Shown here piece by piece: positions 26,140-36,127 of a DNA stretch of 49,793 nt. Below the pieces are notes generated by a model. It was not told the origin of the DNA. It did not search any database and worked only from the letters and a program-made list of their open reading frames with translations. How positions within the stretch are numbered: position 1 is the first letter of the stretch; each line of letters starts with the position of its first letter. A program made the position numbers and the translations under genes. This stretch comes from Pseudomonadota bacterium (GTDB lineage Bacteria; Desulfobacterota; Desulfobacteria; Desulfobacterales; RPRI01): contig JAHITX010000099.1 of assembly GCA_018817425.1 (NCBI GenBank), positions 1 through 49,793 on the forward strand. The letters are read 5' to 3'.

Positions 26140-26895
26140 TTAACCTAAGCCTGCTATGCCTCCATCAACTGCAATAACCTGCCCCTGAATTATCTTGGCG
26201 GCATCCGATGCCAAAAATGAAAAAACTTTACCAACTTCTTCCGGTTCCATAGGTCTTTTCAGCAATGCTCTTGCAAGTGTGGCTTCCCTGAATTTAGGAT
26301 CTGATAAAATTTTAGATGTCATATCGGTAGATACTATTCCTAAACTTACCGCATTGACAGTAACATTATAACGTGCAAGCTCTTTTGCTCCGCTTTTAAT
26401 CAGACCAATAACACCGCCTTTAGAAGCCGCATAATTTGGTTGTCCTACCGAACCCTGAATACCTGCTACCGAAATAACACAAAGAATTGTTCCCTGTTGT
26501 TTTTCTATCATGTGTTTGGCTGCTTCTCTCATGCATAAAAATGTTCCCTTAAGATGAATATCCACTACGCTGTCCCATTTTTCCGTAGACATCTTATGAA
26601 ACATTCCGGGAGCCGAATTGCCGGCATTGTTTACCAGTATATCAACCTTGCCGAAACCATCGATGGCGGCTTTAAACATATTGATTACATCTTCTTCTTT
26701 GGAAACATCAGCCTTAACAGCAATGCCTTTACGGCCCATTTTTTCTATTTCCTTCACAACTTCGTTAGCCGCTGCTTCGCTGCTGCTATAATTTACCAAG
26801 ACATCAGCGCCTTCTCTTGCAAATTCCAAAGCAATTCCTCTTCCTACTCCTCTTCCGGCACCTGTTACGATTGCCGATTTACCTTCTAACATCAT
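26140..26895 (-). CDS. FabG-like short-chain dehydrogenase/reductase
   Basis: The 251-residue classical SDR has the NAD(P)-binding TGAGRGVGRGIALEF (residues ~11-25), NNAGNSAPG, an SVAGIQG segment carrying the catalytic serine position, YAASKGG (catalytic Tyr and Lys), and the C-terminal VIAVDGGIAGLG. It is closest in pattern to 3-oxoacyl-ACP reductases, reducing beta-keto groups, but many such enzymes act on other ketones. It stands alone between a strong terminator and an AT-rich gap, not in a fatty-acid operon. Start chosen for the AGGAAG ribosome-binding site. Confidence 0.9.
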   Translation of the reverse strand: MMLEGKSAIVTGAGRGVGRGIALEFAREGADVLVNYSSSEAAANEVVKEIEKMGRKGIAVKADVSKEEDVINMFKAAIDGFGKVDILVNNAGNSAPGMFHKMSTEKWDSVVDIHLKGTFLCMREAAKHMIEKQQGTILCVISVAGIQGSVGQPNYAASKGGVIGLIKSGAKELARYNVTVNAVSLGIVSTDMTSKILSDPKFREATLARALLKRPMEPEEVGKVFSFLASDAAKIIQGQVIAVDGGIAGLG

Positions 26896-27125
26896 ATTAA
26901 CTTCCTCCCTTGATTGTTTTTATTATGAAATATTTGTTCCTAAAACAAAAATGTTCTTAAATTATTTATTCTAAGCCAGTTTCAAATTAAAGTTTTCGCT
27001 ATTCAGACAAGTTTAAAACCTAATAGCAAAGCTTTCCGGTATTTTCAAGCAATTCTCAACAATATAAAACACTGATAAATAATATTTTGTACAACAAACT
27101 GTAATAATATAATATTCAGATTAGT

Positions 27126-28238
27126 TTATTCATCAGGCATTGTTTCTTTCGGGTAAATTATAAGACGATCTCCCTGTTTTATATGAAGTCCTTTATTTAG
27201 ATTATTCCAGATAGCAATGGACAAAAGAGGAACATTATGCTTTCTGGCGATTGAATAAAGAGTATCTCCTCTTTTCACAATATATATATTATTATTCTTT
27301 TCAGACAGAAAATTTTCCAAAATCAAATTATAACAGCTTATAAAATCTTCCGAACCGGTTTTCGGGATATTTATGTTATGAGTGCCTTTTTCAAGAAAAT
27401 GACCTTTGATTTCCGGATTAAGATTCTTTATCGTTTTAAAAGTAGTGTTTGCTGCCTTTGCTATAAGCATTAAAGGGATTTTATAAGAAGATTCAATAAT
27501 AAAAGTATCAAAGGATATTGGCGGGTAATAGTCTTTGTCTTTAATATTGAATCCGTATTTAGCCGGATTTTCCATGATAAGTTTTATTGAAAGAATCCGA
27601 AAAATGTATCTTTGGGTTTCTTCCGGAAGATAGAGCCTGTAAAAATCATTTCTTTCCTGTTCATGGATTTCGGCAAGAAGGCCCTCTTCTCCCATATTAT
27701 ACGCAGCTGCCGCAAGAGTCCATGATCCCAGTATGCCATAAAGATCCTTTAAATAAGTAATAGCTGCCTGGGTTGATATGAAAAAATTACGTCTTTCATC
27801 TTTTTGCTGATTGACGGCTAATCCGTATCTTTTCCCTGTACTGGATATAAACTGCCAGTACCCTACAGCGCCCTGTTTTGACCTGACATTTGGTCTTAAT
27901 GCACTTTCTGCAACAGCAATATATTTTAAATCATCCGGCATTCCGTTTTCTTTAAGGATTTCTTCGATATAAGGAAAGTATCTGCTTGAACGTTTTAGCC
28001 ATAACATAACCTGCGGTCTGTCCCAGGATGAAAGAAGAATCTCTTTTTCAAATCTTTCTCTGACTTCCTGAAGTTCAAAAGGAACGGGTTCCCCGCAAAA
28101 TGTTAGAGTTTCACTGGGTATTTCGGCAATATCTGTTTGAAAGAAGAAATCGGCTTGTTCTAAAGATTCGGCATAAACAGTTGAAGAAATAAAAAAAACG
28201 CAAAGAAGTAAAACCAGTTTTTTGCAGCTTGAATACAT
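27126..28238 (-). CDS. LysM-containing lytic transglycosylase (MltD-like)
   Basis: I start this protein (about 370 residues) at the ATG at 28238, which gives a proper signal peptide (MYSSCKKLVLLLCVFFISSTVYAES). The longer frame to 28352 would put a charged 38-residue extension ahead of it. The transglycosylase domain (~95-230) shows AVAESALRPNVRSKQGAVGYWQFI (catalytic Glu in AESAL) and the AAYNMGEEG motif. A single LysM domain lies at the C-terminus (YIVKRGDTLYSIARKHNVP). It cuts peptidoglycan in the periplasm. It follows the lipoprotein gene by about 50 bp and is probably co-transcribed. Confidence 0.9.
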   Translation of the reverse strand: MYSSCKKLVLLLCVFFISSTVYAESLEQADFFFQTDIAEIPSETLTFCGEPVPFELQEVRERFEKEILLSSWDRPQVMLWLKRSSRYFPYIEEILKENGMPDDLKYIAVAESALRPNVRSKQGAVGYWQFISSTGKRYGLAVNQQKDERRNFFISTQAAITYLKDLYGILGSWTLAAAAYNMGEEGLLAEIHEQERNDFYRLYLPEETQRYIFRILSIKLIMENPAKYGFNIKDKDYYPPISFDTFIIESSYKIPLMLIAKAANTTFKTIKNLNPEIKGHFLEKGTHNINIPKTGSEDFISCYNLILENFLSEKNNNIYIVKRGDTLYSIARKHNVPLLSIAIWNNLNKGLHIKQGDRLIIYPKETMPDE

Positions 28239-28287
28239 AATTTGCCACCAGTAATTCTTTAAGTTGAGGTTTGATTTTATTGTGAAA

Positions 28288-29019
28288 TTAAAATGCAGTT
28301 TGTCCGGCTTTTTTTCTTTCATCTTCCTTTCTTTTAATTGCATTTTCTTCAATTGTAAGGAGATGTTTTATATTATTTGCGAAGTAAATCATTATAGTGT
28401 ATTTAAAGCTTCCACCCCTTGAGATTGCAGAAAATATCAAAAAATCATTATTAATTTCCCAGGCTAAAGACATGCTTTCTCCATCATCCCAGTTGACCAT
28501 GAGAGGTTCACCATATTTTTGTTTCAGAATATCAGCAATATCTCCTTCCTTTTTTTTTGAAGTAACAGAAAAAAGCAGGGGTTTTTTTGTGTAGTTTGAA
28601 AAAACCAGTTTAATACTGTCAAAAGGTGTGTATTCATTCTGAGGGTATCTGAAAATCAGGTTTGTGATATTATGTTCAACTCTTGCTCCCTTTTCATCAT
28701 TTAATTTCATGTTTAGATTATAAAGATTGGGAAAGGTTTTTTTGAAAAAGATCTTGTTGCTTAAAGAAATATCAAGAGTTCCTTTTTTTTCAACAGCATA
28801 AGAGCCAAGCTGTTTTGAAAGTTTATTTATTACCGTTTCAGATAAAATGGTATTTGATCCCAGATCAAAAAAAGTAAAACTTTCAGGAAAATTTATTTTT
28901 GCAATTTCTGGATTTTTTTTCTCGGCATTTTCACTACAACCGGTAACAAGAAATGTTGAGAATAGAATAAAAAATATAATTCCTGAAAACAATATTACCC
29001 TATTACCCTGTAATTTCAT
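28288..29019 (-). CDS. lipoprotein of unknown function
   Basis: The protein of about 243 residues starts MKLQGNRVILFSGIIFF and has a lipobox ending in LVTGC, so it is anchored by a lipid at that Cys. The mature part has no motif that I recognise. An ATG 12 nt upstream (29031) lies directly against the AAAGGA ribosome-binding site with no spacing, so I prefer 29019. Its position ahead of the transglycosylase gene suggests a cell-envelope role. Confidence 0.75.
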   Translation of the reverse strand: MKLQGNRVILFSGIIFFILFSTFLVTGCSENAEKKNPEIAKINFPESFTFFDLGSNTILSETVINKLSKQLGSYAVEKKGTLDISLSNKIFFKKTFPNLYNLNMKLNDEKGARVEHNITNLIFRYPQNEYTPFDSIKLVFSNYTKKPLLFSVTSKKKEGDIADILKQKYGEPLMVNWDDGESMSLAWEINNDFLIFSAISRGGSFKYTIMIYFANNIKHLLTIEENAIKRKEDERKKAGQTAF

Positions 29020-29093
29020 AAAATATTTCATTCCTTTTCTTGATATAATTTTTTGTTATGAGTGTGTACGCAAATTGTAGAATTGAAACTTTT

Positions 29094-30200
29094 TTATACT
29101 TCTATAATTTTGTAGCTACGGGTTCCTAAACCTAACTTTTGCGCATAATCAAGTTGTAAGGGCCAGTCTACTTTTGGATGAACCGCCCTGAATTTATCTT
29201 CGCCAGGCCCAAGAACTGAGTTGATACAAGAACCCGGAAGAGAATATTCATTATTTACCAGATCTACCGAAGCCTGATCTATTGCAACCGGATCATTTGA
29301 AGCAACGATTCCGATATCCCTTACAATCGCAGTGTCATTGTAAGGAGCACAATCGCAATCAGGAGAAATATCTGTAATGAAATTGATAAAAAGAGACTTT
29401 CCGGCCTTGTTTTTTAATACACCCATTGTGTATTCAACCATTTTTTCGAGAAAAACCGGAATTACCGCATTCCATTTGATCTGGATGGCTTCATTTATAC
29501 ATATCAGAATACATTCTCCACAACCTATACATTTGGCCGAATCGATAGAAGCTTTATCGTTAATAAGGGAAATTGCCTCCTGTGAGCAATGAGCAATACA
29601 TTCTCCACAACCTATACATTTTTTTTTCTTCACACCCGGGGCCATTTTTGAATGTTGCGCCATTTTGCCTCTCCTGGACGCACAGCCCATACCAAGATTT
29701 TTTATTGTTCCTCCAAACCCGGATAATTCGTGGCCCTTGAAATGAGCAACCGAAATAAGTGAATCAGCTTGGACAATTTCAGAACCAATATAAACCTCTT
29801 TGAAATGCTTCTGGTTAATCATAACAGATGTTACCGATTTTCCTCGCAATCCGTCCGCAATTACAATAGGTGCTTCAATGACAGAATATGCAAAGCCATT
29901 TTGTATAGCTGTTATTATATGATGAGGAGCATCGCTGCGGGTTCCGGCGTATAACGTATTTGCATCCGTTAAAAAAGGAGTGCCACCTTTTGCTTTAATT
30001 AATTCTACGATTTTTCTCAAATAAACCGGGCGTATATAGGCGGTATTCCCCATTTCCCCAAAATGAAGTTTTACAGCAACAAGGTCTCTTTTATTGATAG
30101 CATCAGAAATCCCGGCGGTATTAAGAAGCTTTTCAATCTTCTTCAACAGGTTTTCTTTGTGACTAGCTCTTAAATTCGTAAAATAGACTTGACTCTTCAT
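29094..30200 (-). CDS. DUF362 protein with two [4Fe-4S] ferredoxin motifs
   Basis: The 368-residue protein has an N-terminal DUF362 region (VYFTNLRASHKENLL, VAVKLHFGEMGNTAYIRPVY, and the FKGHELSGFGGTIKNLGMG signature). A double ferredoxin insert follows (~190-245; CIGCGECIAHC and CIGCGECILIC, each closed by a later Cys). The C-terminus completes the DUF362 domain. Such proteins are frequent in anaerobes and are presumed electron carriers or iron-sulfur enzymes; the reaction is unknown. It is a single cytoplasmic gene, divergent from the YkgJ-type gene. Confidence 0.9.
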   Translation of the reverse strand: MKSQVYFTNLRASHKENLLKKIEKLLNTAGISDAINKRDLVAVKLHFGEMGNTAYIRPVYLRKIVELIKAKGGTPFLTDANTLYAGTRSDAPHHIITAIQNGFAYSVIEAPIVIADGLRGKSVTSVMINQKHFKEVYIGSEIVQADSLISVAHFKGHELSGFGGTIKNLGMGCASRRGKMAQHSKMAPGVKKKKCIGCGECIAHCSQEAISLINDKASIDSAKCIGCGECILICINEAIQIKWNAVIPVFLEKMVEYTMGVLKNKAGKSLFINFITDISPDCDCAPYNDTAIVRDIGIVASNDPVAIDQASVDLVNNEYSLPGSCINSVLGPGEDKFRAVHPKVDWPLQLDYAQKLGLGTRSYKIIEV

Positions 30201-30449
30201 CTATCCACCATACCTTGTATGAAATTATAAAAAATAAACATGTTGTTTTTAATGCCTTTATGAAAAGTCAAATAATGAATTTTTATGAGTTCATCTAGTT
30301 TGTATGGACTTTGAAATTAATACTTGCATGAATTGAAATTGTCTGCTTTTTAGAAAATAGCGGTAGGACTCACTTAAGTCAAGACGTTTAAATACAATTC
30401 CGATAATGCATAGCGATCTCTTTGGGATCTAATGGAGTAATAATATTAA

Positions 30450-31130
30450 ATGAATCTAAATTCAAAACTTTTAGCGCTTGAAAAAATTTATAAAATTTAC
30501 GATGATTTTATAGAAAGCATTGATACTGTCTGCAAGCAATATTGCTCCACATGCTGTACCAGAGATGTCATAATGACAAGCGTTGAAGGATATAAAATTA
30601 TCCGGCATATTATATCGGAAGATAAAACTCATTTGTTTGAAAAAATAAAAGCTTCTTCAGCTAAGCAAAGGTTTAGGCCCCAAACAACCATAAATGCCTT
30701 GGCAGAGAATTGCAAAGAAGAAGATGATTTTTCCGAAGTAATTAAAACGCCAATGGGTAAATGCCCCTTGTTGATAAATAATGCATGTTCTGTATATCCG
30801 GTAAGACCTTTTGCATGCAGATGTTTTGTTTCAAAGGAAGATTGTGCAAAAAACGAATGTGCAATAATTGACGACTTTGTATTGGCAGTAAATAATATTT
30901 TTTTACAGGTAATCGAACATATAGACCAAGACAGATTTACAGGCAATCTGACAGATATATTACTTTTCCTTGAATCCGAACAAACTCGTGAAAATCTTTT
31001 GGCAGGTAGAAATATTACCCTGCCGTCTTACATTGTAAATAATCGTCCTTTGAAAATACTTATGATTCCTCCCGAACACAGAGAAAAAACACTGCCTATA
31101 ATAAAATCTTTAAAAAATATTACTTTTTAA
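30450..31130 (+). CDS. YkgJ-type cysteine-cluster (putative Fe/Zn-binding) protein
   Basis: The 226-residue protein has the CxxxCxxCC motif CKQYCSTCCTR (~27-37) and a second cluster region GKCPLLINNACSVYPVRPFACRCF (~109-132). These are the hallmark of YkgJ/UPF0153 proteins, thought to bind a metal or Fe-S cluster. No function is established. Convergent with the octaheme cytochrome gene; a weak hairpin (CCCAA TTAG TTGGG, 31147-31160) between the two stops may help end both transcripts. Confidence 0.85.
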   Translation: MNLNSKLLALEKIYKIYDDFIESIDTVCKQYCSTCCTRDVIMTSVEGYKIIRHIISEDKTHLFEKIKASSAKQRFRPQTTINALAENCKEEDDFSEVIKTPMGKCPLLINNACSVYPVRPFACRCFVSKEDCAKNECAIIDDFVLAVNNIFLQVIEHIDQDRFTGNLTDILLFLESEQTRENLLAGRNITLPSYIVNNRPLKILMIPPEHREKTLPIIKSLKNITF

Positions 31131-31195
31131 TACATAGGGTTCTTCTCCCAATTAGTTGGGAAAAAGGGTTCAATTTATATAAGACCCAAATCACA

Positions 31196-32596
31196 TTACT
31201 TGTCCGGGAAAATCTCTTTTGGTTTTACCTTATTTCCGGTGGCATTGGGGAAATTTATTGCCTTATAAGCTTTTTTGCCGCTATTTAAAAGTTCGTCTGC
31301 TTCTTCCTCGAAATTATTGAATCTTTTCTTGCATTCGTAAAATCCGTGCCACCACGAATAATCCGGGGCCATCATTGCTGTTCCCATTCTTGCTCTTCTT
31401 CCTTCGTGATGCCATAATTCATAAAACTCAACTTCAAGCCTTTCATCGAAATATCTGCTGTCATCCAAAAGTTTTTTAGCATACAGTTCATCCAAAAGTT
31501 TTCTGGCAGGTTTATAATATACTTCATTGTATTCACTTACTACTTTGTCCAGTTTGTAATAGTGATCATCAACCCACTTGTTGCCATGACATTGGATACA
31601 GGTTTCTTTCATTTTTTCTCTTTCTATCTTCCAGTTAGTTTTTGCAGGAAATGCTTTAAAATCCTGGGGACGAACTGTAAGGGGTGCCTGTAGTTCCCAG
31701 GACAAGCGTTCGGTAACATCATGTGAAGTTAAAACTTTGCCTGCACCTGAGATATGACATGATGCACAGGTTGGGCCTCTGAAATCAACGCCGGGAGTCC
31801 ATGTGCCGGGTGCCGAATTCCAGTTATAATCATCGCCATGAGCAGTATAAATATCACCGTGTTTTGATTCCATAAAAATCTCAATCTGGGGATGATCGGG
31901 ACCAAGATGGCATTGTCCGCAAGCTTCGGGTTTTCTTGCTTCCATAACAGAAAAGCGATGGCGTGTGTGGCAGCTGGTACAGCTTCCAATGCTTGAGTCA
32001 AGATTCACGCGACCCACCCCTACATTAGGCCATGTTTCCGGATCAAGGGCCCCGTCTTTGGTTTTAAGAACAGTGCCATGACAATGGAAGCAACCGGCAT
32101 TTCTTTCAGTATCGCTGTTCATGCCTTTATTTAGCCATGGATCGATTTTCCAGATTATCTCAATTGTATTTGCGTGCTTGCTGCGAGCATACTGCTTTGC
32201 TTCATCAGGATGGCACCGCGAACAATCTTTAGGTGTTACAACTGCCGTAACAGGAACTTTAGTTTCCCTGCCACCGGAATATTCTTTTCCTTCATACTGC
32301 TTATAATGTGATTTGCTTACATCAGGGTCAGATTCTTGTGCTTTATGGCAATCATAACATGTAATATTGGCGCTGGCATGGCGGCTTTGAGCCCAATCGG
32401 CAAATAGACCCGGATTTTCTTTTTTATGACATTCTATACAGGCTACAGCCTCTTTAGGGGTGCTTCTTTCAATTCGAAATGCTTTTTCTTTTGGCATATT
32501 TACGGCATTTTGAGCATCTGCAATAATTGCCTTTAAAACAATAATACTGCTTATTGCTATAACAAAAGCTATGATTGTTAAAAGCCTTTTTTTCAT
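31196..32596 (-). CDS. octaheme c-type cytochrome of the hydroxylamine oxidoreductase (HAO) family
   Basis: The 466-residue secreted cytochrome has a signal peptide (MKKRLLTIIAFVIAISS...) and exactly eight CxxCH sites: CIECH, CYDCH, CSRCH, CFHCH, CTSCH, CGQCH, CASCH and CIQCH. The heme spacing and the C-terminal helical region (EFYELWHHEGRRARMG, MMAPDYSWWHGFYE) fit the HAO family. Relatives in anaerobes act as reductases of nitrite or hydroxylamine rather than oxidases; whether the cross-linking Tyr of true HAO is present cannot be decided by eye. A tetraheme NapC/NrfH-type gene lies just upstream as the likely quinol-linked electron donor. GGGGG precedes the ATG. A palindromic element (32627-32768) lies between the two genes. 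Confidence 0.9.
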   Translation of the reverse strand: MKKRLLTIIAFVIAISSIIVLKAIIADAQNAVNMPKEKAFRIERSTPKEAVACIECHKKENPGLFADWAQSRHASANITCYDCHKAQESDPDVSKSHYKQYEGKEYSGGRETKVPVTAVVTPKDCSRCHPDEAKQYARSKHANTIEIIWKIDPWLNKGMNSDTERNAGCFHCHGTVLKTKDGALDPETWPNVGVGRVNLDSSIGSCTSCHTRHRFSVMEARKPEACGQCHLGPDHPQIEIFMESKHGDIYTAHGDDYNWNSAPGTWTPGVDFRGPTCASCHISGAGKVLTSHDVTERLSWELQAPLTVRPQDFKAFPAKTNWKIEREKMKETCIQCHGNKWVDDHYYKLDKVVSEYNEVYYKPARKLLDELYAKKLLDDSRYFDERLEVEFYELWHHEGRRARMGTAMMAPDYSWWHGFYECKKRFNNFEEEADELLNSGKKAYKAINFPNATGNKVKPKEIFPDK

Positions 32597-32626
32597 CTGC
32601 GCCCCCTTTAATTATGCATATATTGT

Positions 32627-32768
32627 GAGCCAGTTTCAAAACGTCCCATTTTGGCCGATCTCTGCGTTGGGCGAAAATTTTAATTCTCGAAATACTACAT
32701 GTATTCCTGCGGTTAAAATTTTCGCCCGCCTTGACCTTGACCAAACTGAAACGTTTTGAAAGTGGCTC
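32627..32768 (+). repeat. palindromic GAGCCA element, copy 4 (142 bp), inside the cytochrome operon
   Basis: It has intact ends (GAGCCAGTTTC... GAAAGTGGCTC) and the best central pairing of the family (GGGCGAAAATTTT with AAAATTTTCGCCC). It starts 13 bp past the stop of the NapC-type gene and ends 30 bp before the octaheme gene's ATG, read along the minus-strand transcript. The flanks (TTGT and ATAA) are not duplicated. Confidence 0.9.
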
Positions 32769-32781
32769 ATAAATTTATCTT

Positions 32782-33333
32782 TTACAATCCGGAGCCTATA
32801 TATGGCTCTTTGTATTGTTTGTAATCATAAACCTGTTTTTTATTGTGAACCAGGTTTTTATGGCAGTCCACGCATTTTTTTTCATATCCTTCCCGTGGAT
32901 ATAAAACCGACCTATGGGCAAGCATTGCTCCGCGCTTATCGGGAATGTACAAAATATTCCTGTGGCATTTTTCACATTCCCTGTTTTTAAATGTCGCATA
33001 GGCTTTTGCACGGTTTTTTTCATGATCATATTCACTTATTGTAAAATGGGCGAAAACATCTTTTATGCCGTGAAAAGTTTTGGCAAAAAAGAAATTGAAG
33101 GTATCGTAAGGGGCCGGCAGGTGGCAATCCATGCAATCAGCAACAAATCCATGAGCATTGTTCACATGGCTGGATGTTTTCCAGGTATCAAAAGCATATT
33201 GAATTTCATGACAGGTCGCGCAAAACTGTGGAGTTGAGGTCCGAACCATTGTATAGTAAGTAATACTGAAAAGAGGAAAGGCTATAACAATGCCTATGAG
33301 GATAAGAATAAATTTTTTTGTATTCTTTTTCAT
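32782..33333 (-). CDS. NapC/NirT (NrfH)-type tetraheme membrane cytochrome c
   Basis: The protein of about 183 residues has an N-terminal membrane anchor (FILILIGIVIAFPLFSITYY) and four heme sites: CATCH, CMDCH, CEKCH and CVDCH. Early features of the family, TPQFCATCHEIQYAFDTWKTSSH, are present. Such proteins take electrons from menaquinol and pass them to a periplasmic multiheme reductase. The adjacent octaheme HAO-family cytochrome is the natural partner. I start at the ATG (33333). The next codons upstream (TTG-TCA-GGT) would add three residues; the ribosome-binding site is weak either way. Confidence 0.9.
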   Translation of the reverse strand: MKKNTKKFILILIGIVIAFPLFSITYYTMVRTSTPQFCATCHEIQYAFDTWKTSSHVNNAHGFVADCMDCHLPAPYDTFNFFFAKTFHGIKDVFAHFTISEYDHEKNRAKAYATFKNRECEKCHRNILYIPDKRGAMLAHRSVLYPREGYEKKCVDCHKNLVHNKKQVYDYKQYKEPYIGSGL

Positions 33334-33409
33334 ACCTGACAAACCATTCTAAAGCTTTTAAGGCTATTAAGTTTGTTCCGGTCCCAAAGTTTTTTTTATT
33401 TTATCACAA

Positions 33410-33642
33410 TTAAATTGAATGTACAGCGTAAACTGTAAGAAGCTTTCTGCCATCAGTTGTTAATGAAATCTCTACGCTGTAATCGCCGTAAAAATTTTCT
33501 TAGATAGCAGGTCTATATGCAAGATTAAAAACAAGACCGTCTATATAAATTCCTTCATCAGAATTTATTGCACAGGTTGTGGGAAAAATACGGGGTATTT
33601 TTGTTGGAATCTGGAATTTATAAAGCGAATAGCAAATGTATT
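33410..33642 (-). pseudogene. degraded gene fragment with an in-frame stop
   Basis: One minus-strand frame from about 33642 to 33410 reads as plausible protein interrupted once by TAA. Before the stop it contains PTKIPRIFPTTCAINSDEG and YIDGLVFNLAYRP; after it, NFYGDYSVEISLTTDGRK and LLTVYAVHSI. The absence of a start and the internal stop suggest the 3' remnant of an inactivated gene. I do not recognise the family. It lies between gap and the tetraheme gene, a 338-bp gap with no other feature. Confidence 0.4.
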
Positions 33643-33680
33643 TTTAGCACTATCTGCTATCCGCTTTAAATAGTAGGATT

Positions 33681-35091
<1,411 letters not shown>

Positions 35092-36123
35092 ATGACCACA
35101 TATATATTAAGACGTCTGTTATTAATAATTCCGACTTTTCTTGGAATTACAATAATGGTTTTTGTGATTACAAGGTTTGTGCCCGGAGGCCCTATCGAAC
35201 GAATGATAGCTCAGGCCCAGCAAATGCAGAGCATGGGTGGAAATAGCGGAGCAAGACCTACTTCCAAGGAACAGAACCAACCCCTTTCTAAAGAGCAGAT
35301 TAATGAGCTGAAAAAATATTACGGTTTTGATAAACCTGTTCTTGTAAGCTATTTTCTGTGGGTGAAAAAGGTGCTTAAAGGAGACCTGGGTGTTTCAACG
35401 CGTTATTATGATCCGGTCTGGACCATGATAAAAGAGCGGATACCCATATCCCTTTATTTTGGAATAATTACAATGATACTTGTGCACGGGATCTGTATTC
35501 CCCTTGGAATCTTAAAGGCTGTAAAACATAAAAGCTCTTTTGACAACGCAACCTCTGTAGTTGTTTTTGTCGGTTATGCAATTCCCGGATGGGTTATTGG
35601 AGTACTTTTGCTTATTTTACTTTCTTCACATTGGGATATATTTCCTTTGGGCGAATTTGTGAGCGAAAATTTTGAAGAACTCAATTATTTCCGAAAAATT
35701 ACTGATATTTTGTGGCATACGGCTCTTCCTCTTGCGGCATATCTGGTCGGGTCATTTACCGTTATGACTTTTTTGATGAAAAATACACTTCTTGATAATC
35801 TTTGTGCAGATTATGTACGTACCGCAATTGCAAAGGGACTTTCTTTTAAAAAAGCCGTTTTCAGGCATGCTTTAAGAAACAGCCTTATTCCGATTGCAAC
35901 TAATTTTGGTAACAATATTTCAATTATTCTGATGGGGTCTTTTTTGATTGAAAAAGTTTTTAATATAAACGGCATGGGGCTTTTGGGATATGAAGCAATT
36001 ATAGAACGCGATTATCCTGTTGTTCTCGGAATACTTGTGATTTCATCTCTTTTGCTTCTTATAGGAAATATTTTTTCAGACATTTGCGTTGCAATTGTTG
36101 ATCCGAGGGTTAAGTTCGAGTGA
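35092..36123 (+). CDS. yejB: peptide ABC transporter permease (YejB/DppB type)
   Basis: The 343-residue inner-membrane permease opens with the family N-terminus (MTTYILRRLLLIIPTFLGIT) and FVPGGPIERMIAQA, which is YejB-like. The ABC-permease EAA loop appears as DYVRTAIAKGLSFKKAVFRHALRNSLIPI, and the protein ends near VAIVDPRVKFE. About six helices are expected. It is the first gene of a five-gene operon (B-E-A-ATPase-ATPase), overlapping or abutting its neighbours. Yej systems import oligopeptides such as microcin C in E. coli; the substrate here is inferred to be a peptide. Confidence 0.9.
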   Translation: MTTYILRRLLLIIPTFLGITIMVFVITRFVPGGPIERMIAQAQQMQSMGGNSGARPTSKEQNQPLSKEQINELKKYYGFDKPVLVSYFLWVKKVLKGDLGVSTRYYDPVWTMIKERIPISLYFGIITMILVHGICIPLGILKAVKHKSSFDNATSVVVFVGYAIPGWVIGVLLLILLSSHWDIFPLGEFVSENFEELNYFRKITDILWHTALPLAAYLVGSFTVMTFLMKNTLLDNLCADYVRTAIAKGLSFKKAVFRHALRNSLIPIATNFGNNISIILMGSFLIEKVFNINGMGLLGYEAIIERDYPVVLGILVISSLLLLIGNIFSDICVAIVDPRVKFE

Positions 36124-36127
36124 AGAT

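Noticed and set aside
26960-27000. AAGCCAGTTTCAAAT near 26973 as a seventh GAGCCA element
   Set aside because: Only about 12 bp match one terminus; no inner arm or right end follows.
28239-28352. 38-residue N-terminal extension of the LysM transglycosylase
   Set aside because: It would bury the signal peptide behind a charged leader; the ATG at 28238 gives a normal exported protein.
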